A DNA stretch of 64,000 nt from Chionoecetes opilio (taxonomy: Eukaryota > Arthropoda > Malacostraca > Decapoda > Majidae): contig JACEEZ010022532.1 of assembly GCA_016584305.1 (NCBI GenBank), positions 175,001-239,000 of the forward strand. The letters are read 5' to 3'. Below the pieces are notes generated by a model. The model was given only the letters and a program-made list of their open reading frames with translations, was not told the origin of the DNA and searched no databases. Shown one piece after another: positions 10,539 through 22,539 of this stretch (positions are counted from its first letter, which is position 1; each line of letters opens with the position of its first letter). The translations under genes and the position numbers were made by a program.

Positions 10539-12835
10539 ATGGCCAACACACGTAAATCTGGTGAGCCTCAATCAAGCGGGAAAGGACCAAAGAAGATTAA
10601 AAGGCAAATGAAAGTGATGACTTTAGAGTAAAAGGGTGAATTAATCAAGACATTAAAGGGTGGCATGTCCTACGCTGCCTGTGGCCGCCACTATGGGATA
10701 AATTAGTCGACAGTGAGGTACATTTATATGAAGGAAAAATTAATTAGTGCTTCCCTAGCCTCCTCTGTAACCCATGCTGCAAAACGTGTGCACTACATTA
10801 CAGATGTAATCTTGTTTAAGACCAAAAAAGCCCTAAACCACTTGATCGAAGACATGAACAGGCGCCGCATTCCAATAAGTGGCGATTTCATAAGGGAAAA
10901 GGCCAAAGTTCTCTATGAAACTTTCAGGAAGAATAACAGTGACAGCAATGGTACAAGAAATGCTGGTGCACGTGGTGATAATGATGGTGCAAGTGGTGAT
11001 AATGATGGTGCACGTGGTGATAAAGATGGTGCAAATGGTGATAATGATGGTGCAAGTGGCGATAATGATGGTGCAAGTGGCGATAATGATGGTGCAAGTA
11101 GTGATAATGATGGTGCAAGTGGCGATAATGATGGTGCAAGTGGAGATAATGATGGTGGAGGTGGTGATAATGATGGCGCACATGGCGATAATGATGGTGC
11201 AAGTGGTGATAATGATGGTGCAAGTGGTGATAATGATGGTGCACATGGCGATAATGATGGTGCAAGTGGTGATAATGATGGTGCAAGTGGTGATAATGAT
11301 GGTGCAAGTGGCGATAATGATGGTGCAAGTGGTGATAATGATGGTGCAAGTGGTGATAATGATGGTGCAAGTGGCAATAATGATGGTGCAAGTGGCAATA
11401 ATGATGGTGCAAGTGGTGATAATGATGGTGCACGTGGCAATAATGATGCATGAATTTTTGGCCAGTAAGGGGTGGTTCGAAAATTTTAAGAAAAGATATT
11501 CCCTCAATAATGTCAGCATAACTGGAGAAAGTGCCTCTGCAGACCTTGTTGCAGCCAAGGCATACCTCGCTGAATTTTCCAAAATAACTGAGGAGAAAGG
11601 CTATTATAACAAGGTTTTAATGCAGACGAAATTGGGATGTGGTGGAAGAAGATGCCAACCAGAACATTCATTGCCAGAGAAGAAAAAAGTGCCCCAGGCT
11701 TCAAAGTGTCCAAAGAAAGAGTGACTGTCTTACTTTGTGGGAGTGCTGTAGGAAACATGATCTAATCTCTCGTCCTCCATACATCCAAGAAGCCAAGAGC
11801 ACTTGCTCGCCAGAACATGAACCTGCTGCCAGTCTACTATCAAGCAAACAAACAATAAAAACATGGATGACTGGATAATTATTCACGGACTGGTTTAAGA
11901 ACTGTTTTATTCCTGAAGTCCGAAAATATCTGGAGAAGTTGGGCATCAATTTTATAGTTCACCTTGTGTTGGACAACTGCCCTGATGATTTCAATGAAAT
12001 TGATCCAAATGTTCAGGTGGTTTTTCTTCCTTAGAACACAACATCCCTCATTCAACCCACGTATGCACCAAGGTGTGATCGCGGTCTTTAAGTCGAAATA
12101 TTTGACACGCACATTCAGCATGATGACGTCAGCTATGGACAGTGGGCAGGAGGAGAGCATGAGAGAAATGTGGAGGAAACATAACATTGCTGGGTGCTTT
12201 GAATTTATCAAAAAGGCTCATGATGAATTGTCCAAACACTGTGAATTCATGCTGGGAAAGTGTGGCCTGCAGCAGTAAAAAAATTCAAAGGCTTCCCTAC
12301 TGCTGAAGCTGATGTGAAAAAAAATGGTGATGTTAGCCAAAGCAATCGGTGGTGAAGGCCTTAAGGATATCACTGCAGTGGAAATAGAAACAGCTGCTGA
12401 GTAATTCTGGTGAAGGGCTGAAGAAACGAAGATTTACAAGAAATCATCAGAGTGCAGGAAGAAGAGACAACTGAAGTGACAGACGAAACACAGGACGAAC
12501 CGCAGCCTTTCGATCTCGAATTTTGCAACAAACAACTGAAAAACATCCAAGATCTGACAAATAGGTTCGTGAAGCGTGGCCCATCTATGGAGCGTGCCCT
12601 AATCGTAAAAAGACAAATGGAAGCTGCTGTCAAACCATAAACAGAACTAAAGAACCAGCTTAGGCAGCAACAAGCACAGAGCAAGATAACCATGTTCTTT
12701 AATAAACGGACACGCACAGCTGATTAACCAAAACCGCTTCACCCAGCCTCATCTACGTCGTCTGACATAGATGAACTCGATGACCCTCCCCCCCTCTCCC
12801 CTAGTGCCAACGTGAAGGAGAACGACTCACAATAA
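10539..12835 (+). pseudogene. Tigger-type transposase pseudogene (jerky/TIGD-like)
   Basis: N-terminal CENP-B/psq helix-turn-helix: MANTRKSGEPQ..., GELIKTLKGGMSYAACGRHY, STVRYIYMKEKLI. Two stops fall in this part (about 10629 and 10704). A second DNA-binding segment contains RRIPISGDFIREKAKVLYE, then a repeat-encoded insertion, then GWFENFKKRYSLNNVSITGE. The DDE domain follows in broken frames: NADEIGMWWKKMP near 11620, a second Asp in VLDNCPDD near 11975, and MHQGVIAVFKSKY near 12075, where families normally have MDQGVI, so the third acidic residue is His. A C-terminal acidic tail ends at TAA 12833-12835. Stops, frameshifts and the lost catalytic residue make it inactive. Confidence 0.85.
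10964..11447 (+). repeat. 21-bp minisatellite expanded in frame within the transposase
   Basis: About 23 units of GGTGCAAGTGGTGATAATGAT and variants (CGT, CAT, AAT, GGC substitutions) encode tandem G-A-S-G-D-N-D. The unit is a multiple of three and the frame stays open through the array. It sits between the two DNA-binding helices, where other Tigger transposases have a short linker. Confidence 0.95.
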
Positions 12836-13578
12836 ACATCGCACATCTATAAAAATTCATCGTACTTAAACTCCATTTTCATTAATTAATCTTCGTACAG
12901 GAAAGTGCATTTTTGAAAATTAAAGTACATTTTTCTACAGTAAAAACATTAACTCCTAATTTTCCATTAATATAATGGTGTTCTATATTTGTCTTTTAAC
13001 TACATTACTTACCTTAATGTCTTCTTTTGTGCTTTACTATTCATTATAATGAATCATTCATAATCATTAAGCTGTTATGCACAAGGGGGGAGGATTATAG
13101 CTTAGGTGTAGAGAACAAAACACGGAAGGACAACGACAACAAAACACTCGTAAGTATCGATCGGTACCGATTGTTTATATTATACATACAGTAGTGTACC
13201 CTATTACTAATCATTAATACACGTCCTGTAATATACAATTAATACTATTTTCCATTATTTGCATCCATAGTTATTATTATCATTATCATTCAAGCAACAA
13301 AATCCATTTTCTTTATACTGTAAGCCTATTTTCGGGGCGGTAGGGGTAACTACTGTCATGCTCGCGTATTTACGATACTCGCGGGTGTCTGGCCCCTAAC
13401 CCCCGCGAGCATGAAGGGTTTACTGTACCACTAAACCTTGTGTCCGCGAATTGAGATACCACGAAACAAGGTGCACCAGTGTATATTTTCTTTCTTCTAG
13501 TGTTGAAGGATGAAGTGTTTGCATGATTATCCTTTAAGCTACTGTTTTCATGAATGTCATTCTATTTTACGACATCAG

Positions 13579-13761
13579 GGGTTCTGCATGTGCTTCCTCT
13601 TTTCGTGCTGCACGTCTATGATCGTAACACAGCTGTACAGCCCCTTGGTGGACAACATCACCTTGCCTGGACTCTACTGGACCTATGCACTTTTCGCCAC
13701 CGGAGGAATGCTGCACACCCTCTTCTTTATACGCGAGACTAGCCGCCAGAAAATTGGATGA
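13579..13761 (+). CDS. Terminal exon of a putative MFS sugar transporter (helices 11-12)
   Basis: Acceptor ACATCAG at 13572-13578; open to TGA at 13759-13761. It encodes FCMCFLFSCCTSMIVTQLYS then PLVDNITLPGLYWTYALFAT and FFIRETSRQKIG. The order helix 11, P-L-V-D loop, helix 12 and the cytosolic E-T-(K/R) motif is the standard C-terminus of SLC2-type transporters. It is on the same strand as the N-terminal exons 10.3 kb upstream and could be the same gene, but helices 4-10 are not visible between them. Confidence 0.6.
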   Translation, partial: GFCMCFLFSCCTSMIVTQLYSPLVDNITLPGLYWTYALFATGGMLHTLFFIRETSRQKIG

Positions 13762-13891
13762 GAGCGAGAGAGAAAACAAAATTGATAATAGATAATTGAG
13801 TAAGACTATGTATTAGTTGAAAATTTAGGAACCAGCTTAGAATGTCATTCTACTTTTATGTTAACATAATTTAATTCATGTAAATATACTT

Positions 13892-14419
13892 AACCCTCAG
13901 CTATCACGCATTTGGCTATCGCGTTTCACAGCTATCCCGGAAACCTCGAAATCTGCACACATCGTGTAGAGCACATAAAATCACGGCTATCACATGTCGG
14001 AAGTAGTGAAAAATACCCTTGACATTTCCAGGCCACATAACATCATGCAACATCATACATTACTCGCTCCTTGATTGGTCGATGTCACCGGGCAGGGAAG
14101 CACTGTGATAAGCCGCCATCCACCCCCCTTCAGGCCTTCATCAGTCTGTGCAAGTTCCTCGTACTACAAGTGTACTTAAAAATGTAAATGTGATGGCCAA
14201 TTATGTCCTTTTATCTGTTTTTGTGATGTTTCAAAGCTCATTATTGTTATATTAATAACAAGTGGAAATTATTAAGCAAAATGTGCCAAAAATTTGTAAA
14301 AACGGTAAGTAAGTTCGGCACCAATAAAAATAATTCCCTTAAGTTCCTCAGTGCAGCTAGCGCGTTTTTTTGCAATCACGCACTCTGACAATACCAATTA
14401 GGCGCGATAGTAGAGGGTT
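13892..14419. mobile_element. MITE-like element with short TIRs
   Basis: AACCCTCAGCTATCACGC at 13892-13909 is inverted at 14402-14419 (AACCCTCTACTATCGCGC when complemented), three mismatches in 18. The interior is AT-rich, with repeated GCTATC(A/G)CG motifs and no ORF. A clean target duplication is not evident. A Tigger-derived MITE is possible. Confidence 0.55.
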
Positions 14420-14463
14420 GGGTGTAGTCTCAAAACAAATATGTATTTCGTAATAAGATTCGT

Positions 14464-14514
14464 ATTTTCCAATAAATCATTGGTCATAATATGCCCAATG
14501 ATTTATTGGAAAAT
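14464..14514. repeat. Perfect 20-bp stem hairpin
   Basis: ATTTTCCAATAAATCATTGG (14464-14483) and its exact complement (14495-14514) flank an 11-bp loop. Confidence 0.9.
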
Positions 14515-14529
14515 ATAATATATCTTATA

Positions 14530-15055
14530 TATATTTTGTTATAGCCATCATTTTTTCCCAAAACAATGAATGTAAATACTTTTAAAGTTACTTCATCTTT
14601 GTCCTGTCTGATGAAGGGAGGACCCAGGTGCAGGGCTCAATGGAAGGAGGGAGGGAGGGAAGAGAGAGGGAGGTAGAGTCTTGCATCCTCACTCCTACAC
14701 CTACCTGCTCCCCTCTCCCTCTCCCTAAATGGTAATACATTTCCTACAAGATAATCTATTTTTTAGGCTCTCAGTCGTTACCTTATTAAACTGTCATTAG
14801 TTGTGGGTGCAGGACTTAAAACTATAATTACCATAAATTAACTCCTACTGCCAGACAAGCCACTACTACTACAACTACCGCTACTCTTATTACTACTGCT
14901 ACGACACTATCGTATTACGAATAATAACAATTGTAATGATTGTGATAAAAATAATGATAATAATGATAAGTCATAATTATAGCAATTATGATCATTATAA
15001 TAATAGAAAATATACAAAAATAATAATGTTAATGATAAGCGATAATTATAATAAT
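14530..15055. other. AT-rich anonymous DNA with ATAATGATAAT runs
   Basis: Includes a GGGA-rich patch near 14645-14675 and an ATAATGATAAT-type stretch at 14935-15060. Nothing coding is seen. Confidence 0.3.
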
Positions 15056-15059
15056 ATAA

Positions 15060-15200
15060 ATTATGATACTAGCACCAAAATTAAAACACCAGATAAAGTG
15101 TTTATATCTGTGTCCAAATACAAGAAGAAAAAATAACAGTGGTGGTGGATGTCTACTAGGCGTGATTTCTCTATGAGGGAACGCGCATGTTATGCATGTG
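15060..15200 (+). pseudogene. THAP-type zinc-finger remnant, copy 1
   Basis: Fragments KIKTPDKVFISVSKYKKKK, then after a stop and frame change STRRDFSMRERACYAC. They correspond to the middle of the THAP-like fragment at 61800-61990 (IKTPEKV, RRDFSMKENSYYCCEDHF order). THAP domains are C2CH DNA-binding modules common in P-element-like transposons and their derivatives. The first Cys pair is missing here and the last C-x2-H is not visible, so no finger could form. Confidence 0.5.
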
Positions 15201-15331
15201 TGTGTGGGTGGGTGTGTATATGTGGAAGGCGCTACATTCACTGTGTGCTCTTGACCATTAGTCTGCGTGTGTGTGTGTCCCCCACCCGGAGACAAAACAA
15301 TGTCAGATTATATTGTCTGCTGCTTGGAGGA

Positions 15332-16526
15332 AGTATGGGTGGAGACGCCCTGAGCCGCGCGGCCTGTGTTGTCAGTTGAAGCCACTTTTCTCCCCCGTCC
15401 GCCACACTGTTGTGGGCAATGTCACGCACTGGCTGACTGAGATACCCACTCTTTCTTTTCACTTTTTACACTGTTTGCACTTAATGATATCATGGTGTGT
15501 GAAATTATACTTCTGTGTTACTGCTAACCATATATTACATATCATATTATTGCATATTATTGTATATTATTGCATATTATTGCATATTGGGTCCATATTA
15601 CATATTATATCATTACATATTATACATGACATCATGTCCTTATAACAACATTTTATATATTGAATAGACTTACATACCACTAAATAATACTAGTTTATTA
15701 ATCTTAGTCCTACTTTGGGTCCCTTTATTGAATATATATCTGGCGGTGAACTGCCTGGCTGCGTATCTACATCTCACCTACAGATATATCTCAGCTACAG
15801 CCTTGATCAGTAAAATTAGATGATTACTGACCGGTTCACTGTTTGACATATGATTTTTCAGACTTGAGACGACAGTCCTACCCTGAAAATCTAACCGGAC
15901 AAGAGTGACATGTTGTGGCTACACTCCTGCTGTGGAAGTCAAAGTAGTACTGTTGGCGTAGCGAAGCGCTGCTCGTCTATTTCCCTCCACATAAAAACTC
16001 AACCCTTAAAAGTGCACTTCATCACTGTCCCTCTATTCTAGGTGACGTCAGCATGTCCTCCCATGAATTATTAAAGTGTTCACGTGGACAAAATCCCTAG
16101 GGACGGCTGGTGGGCCGACCTGTCTTTCTTGGCCTTGTTCCCATCAATACTCTACGAATTATAAATCGCCAGCTGACGAACACTCCTTCGGCAGCTGTTA
16201 TTGTAGTACTCCCATACTACCTACATGATGCATCCCAACGTAGCAAAACTTATACACACAAACCCGAGTGACATACATATATTGCTATGACCATGTTATG
16301 AGATCAGTTTAATTCGCATAATGAAAATAATAACGGGAAAGAAACCCATATACTATGTGCACCTTAGAATGGACCGACGTTACTTCCAGGAATCTCAAAA
16401 TACTTCCATGGGATGATTTATCTCTACTTGGCAGTAGAGTTATGGGCTGCCTTAGCCCACAACAAGATGGCTGACTGACAGTTCACTGACTTCAATCCGC
16501 GCGGCTCAGGGCGTCTCCACCCATAC
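15332..16526. repeat. Pair of identical 31-bp inverted repeats 1.13 kb apart
   Basis: AGTATGGGTGGAGACGCCCT GAGCCGCGCGG at 15332-15362 has its exact complement at 16496-16526. GC-rich ends around an AT-rich interior suggest a non-autonomous TIR element. No target duplication is obvious. The interior has AT-rich CATATTATTG repeats at 15537-15630 and no ORF of note. Confidence 0.6.
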
Positions 16527-16537
16527 TACCTCTATGG

Positions 16538-16650
16538 TCTGCTGGGTAACTGGTGACTGATGAGTGGTGAATGTTGACTGCTGGGTGACTATTGGTTGAC
16601 TGGTAACTACGGATTGGTGATTGGTGCTTGCTTGTGTATGCTGTCTAAGG
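16538..16650. repeat. Degenerate GACTG/GGTGA simple repeat
   Basis: Loosely tandem TGACTG and GGTGA motifs. A similar CTGACTGA-rich patch is at 18500-18745. Confidence 0.5.
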
Positions 16651-16657
16651 TAACACA

Positions 16658-16921
16658 CAGTGGCGAAACTGGGGGGGGGGGGGTCACGTGCCCCCCATTT
16701 TAAAGCAATGCCCCCCCCGGGTGCCACCACCATTTCAGGGTGGTGTCCCCTCTTTGAATAACTAGATAGATTGGAATCCCACTGAGAAAAATCTGCTTAT
16801 AATGTTAATCTAAAATTTATACTCATGAATGGATCTATAGTAATATGATATATATGAAAACTATGGTGTCCCCCCTATTTACCTGTGCCCCCCGATTTTG
16901 ATACCCCTTGTTCCGTTACTG
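16658..16921. mobile_element. hAT-type MITE with G/C-rich ends
   Basis: Starts CAGTGGCGAAACTGGGGGG and ends, when complemented, CAGTAACGGAACAAGGGG. CAGTGGCG-type ends with adjoining poly-G are typical of hAT-family non-autonomous elements. The interior is 264 bp without ORF and the 8-bp duplication has decayed beyond recognition. Confidence 0.55.
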
Positions 16922-16924
16922 TAT

Positions 16925-18750
16925 GATGCGTCATATTGTTCCTTATCATAAAAGATAAAAATGGTAAAATTTCAGATACAAAGAATTATTGACCTAGTAT
17001 TGTTTTAGCAAGTATTGTGTCTAATTTGTTTGTGATCTAGCTGTTAAACAACATGTCGTCATTCCTCAACTCTGGAAATTTGGTTTTACGAAAAAAGTAT
17101 ACCACAGACATGTGTTCATGCGTTATGGAACAAAAAATCTCGATATATATCATTAGACAGCTTTATTTTACTTCCTTGATGCCTCAAAGGTATTCGACCG
17201 GTAGGCATGTTCAACGTCCCAGCCCTAACTGAAAAAAGCTGGAAAGAAAAAATATCAATAGCATTACAATCACCACCGTCTAAGTGCATAGGTTTTCATG
17301 GACGACTCCCACTCGGTCAACGCCGCCACAAGGTCTGGAAAGACATTAAGAGATAAATGCAAATGATCATACTGTCAAAAAAGAAAATGGAACATCGACT
17401 GCTGTAAGTGGTTATATCATATCATGAATACTACAAGATAATCAATATATTAGCTTAGATCTGCAAGGGAATTAAAAAACATGCACGTTTTGTGTGGCTA
17501 TCTGCAGATATCAGCAAGACCGTTATAGGGACACTCTGCTAGACATAATGTTGTATATGGCTGCCATCTTGAATATGAATATAGTTTTGAACAAATAACG
17601 ATGGCAATATATATTTTATTCAAATTGTTTGAAGTTAGCGCACAGTATTATGTTTGAAGAGTGAATTGAGAAGTGACGATACATTACATATGTATTGTTA
17701 ATATACCATTGGCTAGGCAATTCAATTACCTTTCACATGATATACAATAGTCGCTGATATCTGCACTAAAAAGTATCTTGAGAGCCACTAATCGAACCAT
17801 ACCCCCTTATATTTAGGCGCAAAAATGGTGCGGAAGTGGCGGTTTGTGGGTACGGGGCCCCCCAGGCCCACCAGATACCCCCTTTGGGTCTGCCAGTTTG
17901 ATACTCGGACCAAAATTGCTCTATATATATTTACCTTCCAACTAGTACTGAAAAGCAAACTTTTGCATCAACTTGAACTGAAAATGGAAATTTTCCTATG
18001 CACGGCACCCCACTAAACCAAAGCGCCAGAACGACGGAGCTAAAAGTTGAATTGACCAGAGAGGAGCCAGGCTGGTCAGTGGTGCGCGACGAACGAAGGG
18101 AAGGGAGCGTGGAGGGTGTGGGAAGGAGAGGAGGTGGGGGCAAGGGAAAGGACGTGACGTAGGATGAACTGAAAGAGGAAATAGAGGAAGGGAAGGAAAG
18201 GTATAGGAAACGTGCAAGAAGGAATGGCAAGTGAGAAACGAATGCTTGGGGAAAGGAAGATGAGAAGTGACGAGAGAAGTGAGGAAGGGAAGAGAGAGTG
18301 GAGAGAGGGTGGAGGGGAAGAGCAACAAGCAGCAGGGAAGGCCGAGCGGGGGCGTGGCCGAAACTGATACCTAAGTCCTTTTGTTATGACTGCCAACACC
18401 TGCCCAGACTTTCCCAAACGGCCACCCGAGGGAGACTCAAACACTCGGCCCTAAGCACAACACGCTCTGTTTGGGCCAGACAACCTGAATCACTAACTGC
18501 CTGACTGGTCGCTGAGCCGGATCGCAGATTTATCCATTGCATATCTGACTGACTATATGACAGAGGGAATAATTTCGTGCGTGTCCGACCGCAGCGCCCT
18601 GACCCGACTGCCTGATTCATTGGCCTGACTGATGGAACTGCCGGACTGACAGGGAGACTGACAGGCTTGTAAGGTGGTGGCTGGCTACTGTAACTCATTC
18701 GCTGACTGACCGGTTATCTGACTGCATCACTGACTAATCGGCTGAAGTAG
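16925..18750. other. Anonymous DNA
   Basis: AT-rich to 17800, then a GC-rich stretch (17840-18000) and an A/G-rich strand-asymmetric patch (18090-18330) that yields spurious Ser/Pro/Leu ORFs on the minus strand. The end (18500-18745) is CTGACTGA-like simple sequence. No exon or transposon signature is recognised. Confidence 0.3.
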
Positions 18751-18756
18751 TAACTT

Positions 18757-21700
18757 GCATATCAATCAATCAATCATTGGGGGCATACGCCGGGGGGCGC
18801 GTCGCCTCGCCCACCCTACCACGCCACTCCCGGGGGTCACCACGCACGAGTTCCCATGCAGGCTCCTTTCCCATACCAAGCAGCTCTCGACAAGAAACAT
18901 CAACCTGCCCCAGCCACGAGCCTTGTGGGCGCCCCCTTGGCCTCCTCCACGCCGGATTGTCTCTTACAGATACACCCCGATGGGAAGGATCGGTTTCAGG
19001 GTAGCGTGCCACATGCCCATATAGCCGAAGTTGGCGCTGACGGACTGTGCAGGTAATAGGCCTCGATTCAGTCTCACGGTGCAATCGCTGATTTGACCAA
19101 TCAATCATCCCAGCGATACCCCATGACTCTGCGAAGACACTTATTACCAAAGGCATTGATTCTTCTTTTCAAGTCACTATTTAGTGTCCATGTCTCACAA
19201 CCTAGAGTAAGACAGGGATCAAAAGCGATTTGAAGATCCGGATCTTTGTCCTCCTGCACAGGTACCGAAACGCCAAATACTCCCGCTGAGCGGTCCATAA
19301 CCCGTGGGCTTATCCCAAATCCGCCGTAAGACTTCTTGACGTGACCCCCGGGTCATTATGGACTGCGCTACCAAGGTATGTAAACTTTCCAAATCTCAAT
19401 GTCCTCGCCACACGCATGAACAGACTGTACTGCTTCATCTAGTAAGTCTCCAAACCCTGGACCTTGGTTTTGGCCAGGAGACCTCAAGACCCAAAGGCTT
19501 TGCCTCCTCTTGCAGCGCCTCGAGAGCCATCACCAGGACCTCCAGCGACTCAGCAAAGATTACTGCATCATCGGCAAAAACAAGATCAGTGATCTTGGTT
19601 TACCAATGGTTCTCCACAATCACTTTGATCTACAACCTTGTCCAATACCCAGTCCATACAAGCTTTTGAAAAGTGATGGGGCAAGGACGCACCCTTGCCT
19701 CACTCTTGTATTCACGGAAAGAAGCCGGCAACACCTGCCCCACACTTCACAGCACTCTCATTCCCAGAATACAGACCAGTTATCAAACCAATAGCCCCTT
19801 GCAGGAATCCCTCAAAGTCGCAGAAGATCCCAGAGTGACTCACGATGCACTGAGTCAAACCCCTTCTTGAGATCAACATAGGCTGCAAGCATCCCCTGTC
19901 AAAACTCACGTCGGCGTTCCCCGGGACACGAAGCGCTAGGAAAAGGGTCCGTTGTTGACATACCAGGCGTGAACCCAGATTTCTGAGGTCTCTGATGCTT
20001 CACCAGATGGCTGCGAATCCGTGTCAGCAATAGATGGGCAAGCACCTTGCCTGGTACGCTGAGCAGTGTAATACCGCGGTAATTGCTGCAGTCCTGACGG
20101 CCCCCCTTTCCCTTTCCAGATAGGGACGACCACCCCCTTTTTTCCAGTCAGGGAATGGTACCTGATTGCCACAACCGGCAGTCAGACAGCATGCAACCCG
20201 TGGATCATGCCTCACCCCCAGCTTTGAGGAGCTCCGCACTGTATTACAAACACCAGCTGCCTTTCCACCCCTCAACTTTGCTACAGCCTCTCTGACTTCG
20301 GTCATGAGAGGGTGCGCTTTTCGTCAATGGGAGGATCGGCATCCACTGCCTGTAACCCATGGTATGAAGCTGCTCAGTTGGAGGTCCACCGTGAACAACT
20401 TTCCCAAAATATTCAGCCCAACGACCATCTGCCCATCCATTTTCCGACACGAGGCGCCCATCTGCTTTCGAATAGCACTCGCCCGAGAAGGAGACTTGGA
20501 ACGGAGCTTTCTTCAGGGCTCGGGAGGCGGGGCGGAGGTCATTAGCGTTCAAATTACCCTCGACATACTCAGCGAGACTCCTGACATACCTCTCCTTGTC
20601 CTCTCACCAGGAGGGTTTTTAGTCCGGCGTGACAGAGCCCTGTGCTGGTCCCTTTTTCCCAGCCAGCCTGGCAGCGCGACTCTCCTCGATTTTCTCCAGC
20701 GTCTCCGTCGAGACAAAACCACGCCTTGACCTCGGGCGCTCCCCAATACACTCCTTGGGAGCCTGTGAGTTTCACGTTTGAAAGGTATCCCACAGTTCTA
20801 CAGGGTCCCCGAAGCACCGACACATCAAACCGGTTTGAGACTGCCACCGCATACTCATGAGCACATGTCAAGTCCTTCAGTTTCTCAAGATGAAACACAG
20901 TAAAGGTTACTCTTGAGATTCTTCTGGACTTGACATGAAGGGTTAAGTGTAGCAACAACAAGTCTGTGATCTGTTTTTCCAAAGAACTAAGCACTCCGGG
21001 AAACCCTGCAGTTCTGGAGGGTCCTCCAACGAGTGCTAACGAGGATGTGGTCGATCTCCTTTGCTACCCCTCCGGCATTACTATACCCCTGTCCGCAGTG
21101 CAGCTCTGGTCTCTGATACCAAGAACCTGCAATTCTCACCTTCTGGACCTTCAAAGTTTTAGAAGCAGAGAACTGTTGGTGTTTCTGGTACCGAGCCATG
21201 GGGACCAAAACCCTAACTCTTGCCATCTCTCGCAGTGCCATATAGCATTGAAGTCGCCCAAGACAATGAGTGTGTCCCGAGAGGACACTGGTCTAATACG
21301 AGTCGAGTTTGGCGTAGAACATCTCCTTCTCATTCAGTTTTACGCAAACTCGGTAGGGGCGTACACTGCAAAAAAGAGACATGAAACCCAGAGTGTGTTT
21401 CATCCTCACCCGCATTATAAAGCTCTCAACCGGAGTAACCTCAACAACTGACGGCTGCAGTTTGCTAGAGATGCCTATAGCTACTCCCCGTACACGGTGA
21501 CCTTGCTCATTGCCCGGGCCAGTATAGTGTAACCCCCACTGCTAGTCTCACCACTGCCCAGCCTCCTCGTCTCAGAGAGTCCCACTATATCCACCCTCAG
21601 CCTACTGACTCGCCCCATAGAAGGTAGTCGATGATCGTCTGAGAGGCTCAGAACGTTCCACGAGCCCACACGAAAAACCCTCCGCAGGTTGATCCCAGGA

Positions 21701-22280
21701 GTGATTCGACGGCAGGCGCCGCCTCTGCACTGCCCCACCACCCCCATAAGAAAAAGTTGGGCTAGGGGGCCCTACCGCTTGATTTAGAGTGCGGGATTCC
21801 CGAGGGCTTTTTCCCCGCACTCGTCACAAGGGAGACCCCTCCCCTGCATCGGCATAGGAGGGGGCTGCATGGTCGGGCCCCCCCGGGAAAACCGGGTGAG
21901 GGGCGCGATTTTCCGCGCCCCCGGCCTCTACCTCTTAACATGTTTGTGGGTAGTTTAGTTTTTACAGGAGGGGTTGCAACCCCCCCCCCCAACCAATCTA
22001 TGTCAGGGATTGGCCTTCTGCTCACCGTGGCCGGGCCCAAACCCCCCCTGTGGGGTTAATTACCCAGCTCCCACTATTTCACCCTACGGGGGGTGGATGG
22101 CCATTGATAAATAGTGATTCATCTCCCCTTAAGAGGGTCTTTTTTTTGGGTCCATCGGGTGCCCCAGCCACCCCCTCCGGGAAAGAACAAGTGGGGTAGC
22201 CGGGTTTAGGTCGCCGACGTCCGCCATGGGGCTGGTTGTACTGGGTTACTGTTACCAGTACAGGGAAAACCCTGCCCAAA
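18757..22280 (-). mobile_element. RTE-type LINE, copy A (near full length, error-rich)
   Basis: The minus-strand 3' end carries the GATT-repeat tail (ATCAATCAATCAATCATT on plus, 18757). C-terminal motifs are WDD...HRETESRPITC, RQRQLRLYGHVARYPETDPS and RRPRGRPQ; further along are RT pieces and EN pieces (RRISR, LGDFNAIWHCER near 21240). Beyond the coding region lies a G/C-rich 5' UTR that continues to about 22280, further than copy B. Frameshifts occur every 100-200 bp from about 19265 on. Compared with copy B many are single-base indels at homopolymers, so part of the decay looks technical. Encoded activities would be APE endonuclease and reverse transcriptase. Confidence 0.8.
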
Positions 22281-22539
22281 CCCGAGCATATATAGACATA
22301 AAAATTAATTAAAAATTTTGGTTTTTACCGATGTCTTCCGACAGATGATTCAAGATTCGCGGCAGACTTTGGGGTAAATAAAAATGGCACCAAACTTTAC
22401 TAAACTAAAAATAGACTCCACACAAAAGATGTGGAACGGGTCCAACTCGCCAGGCTAAAGTAAATTTTTTTAAATCCCTCACCTTAAAATCTTCATTACA
22501 ACCTACCAAACCCACCTAACATTCACCATCCCCTCTTTG

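Larger units (their letters stand above)
10321..13425 (+). mobile_element. Complete Tigger/pogo-type (Tc1-mariner) DNA transposon
   Basis: The TIRs are CAGTAAACCATTCATGCTCG CGGG (10321-10344) and its complement at 13402-13425 with one mismatch. Both are flanked by TA (10319-10320 and 13426-13427), the invariant Tc1/mariner target duplication. Between them lies a single decayed transposase gene in plus orientation. A further CATGCTCGCG motif sits inside the right end near 13359. Total length 3105 bp is normal for an autonomous Tigger plus an internal minisatellite. It inserted between the last two recognisable parts of the sugar-transporter locus. Confidence 0.88.

Noticed and set aside
10833..11582. 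Minus-strand 249-codon and other frames across the GATAATGGTG array
   Set aside because: Shadows of the plus-strand transposase; composition is Thr/Ile/Cys or His runs from the 21-bp unit.
16658..16921. 8-bp target duplication for the hAT-like MITE
   Set aside because: Flanks GTAACACA and TATGATGC do not match, so only the termini support the call.
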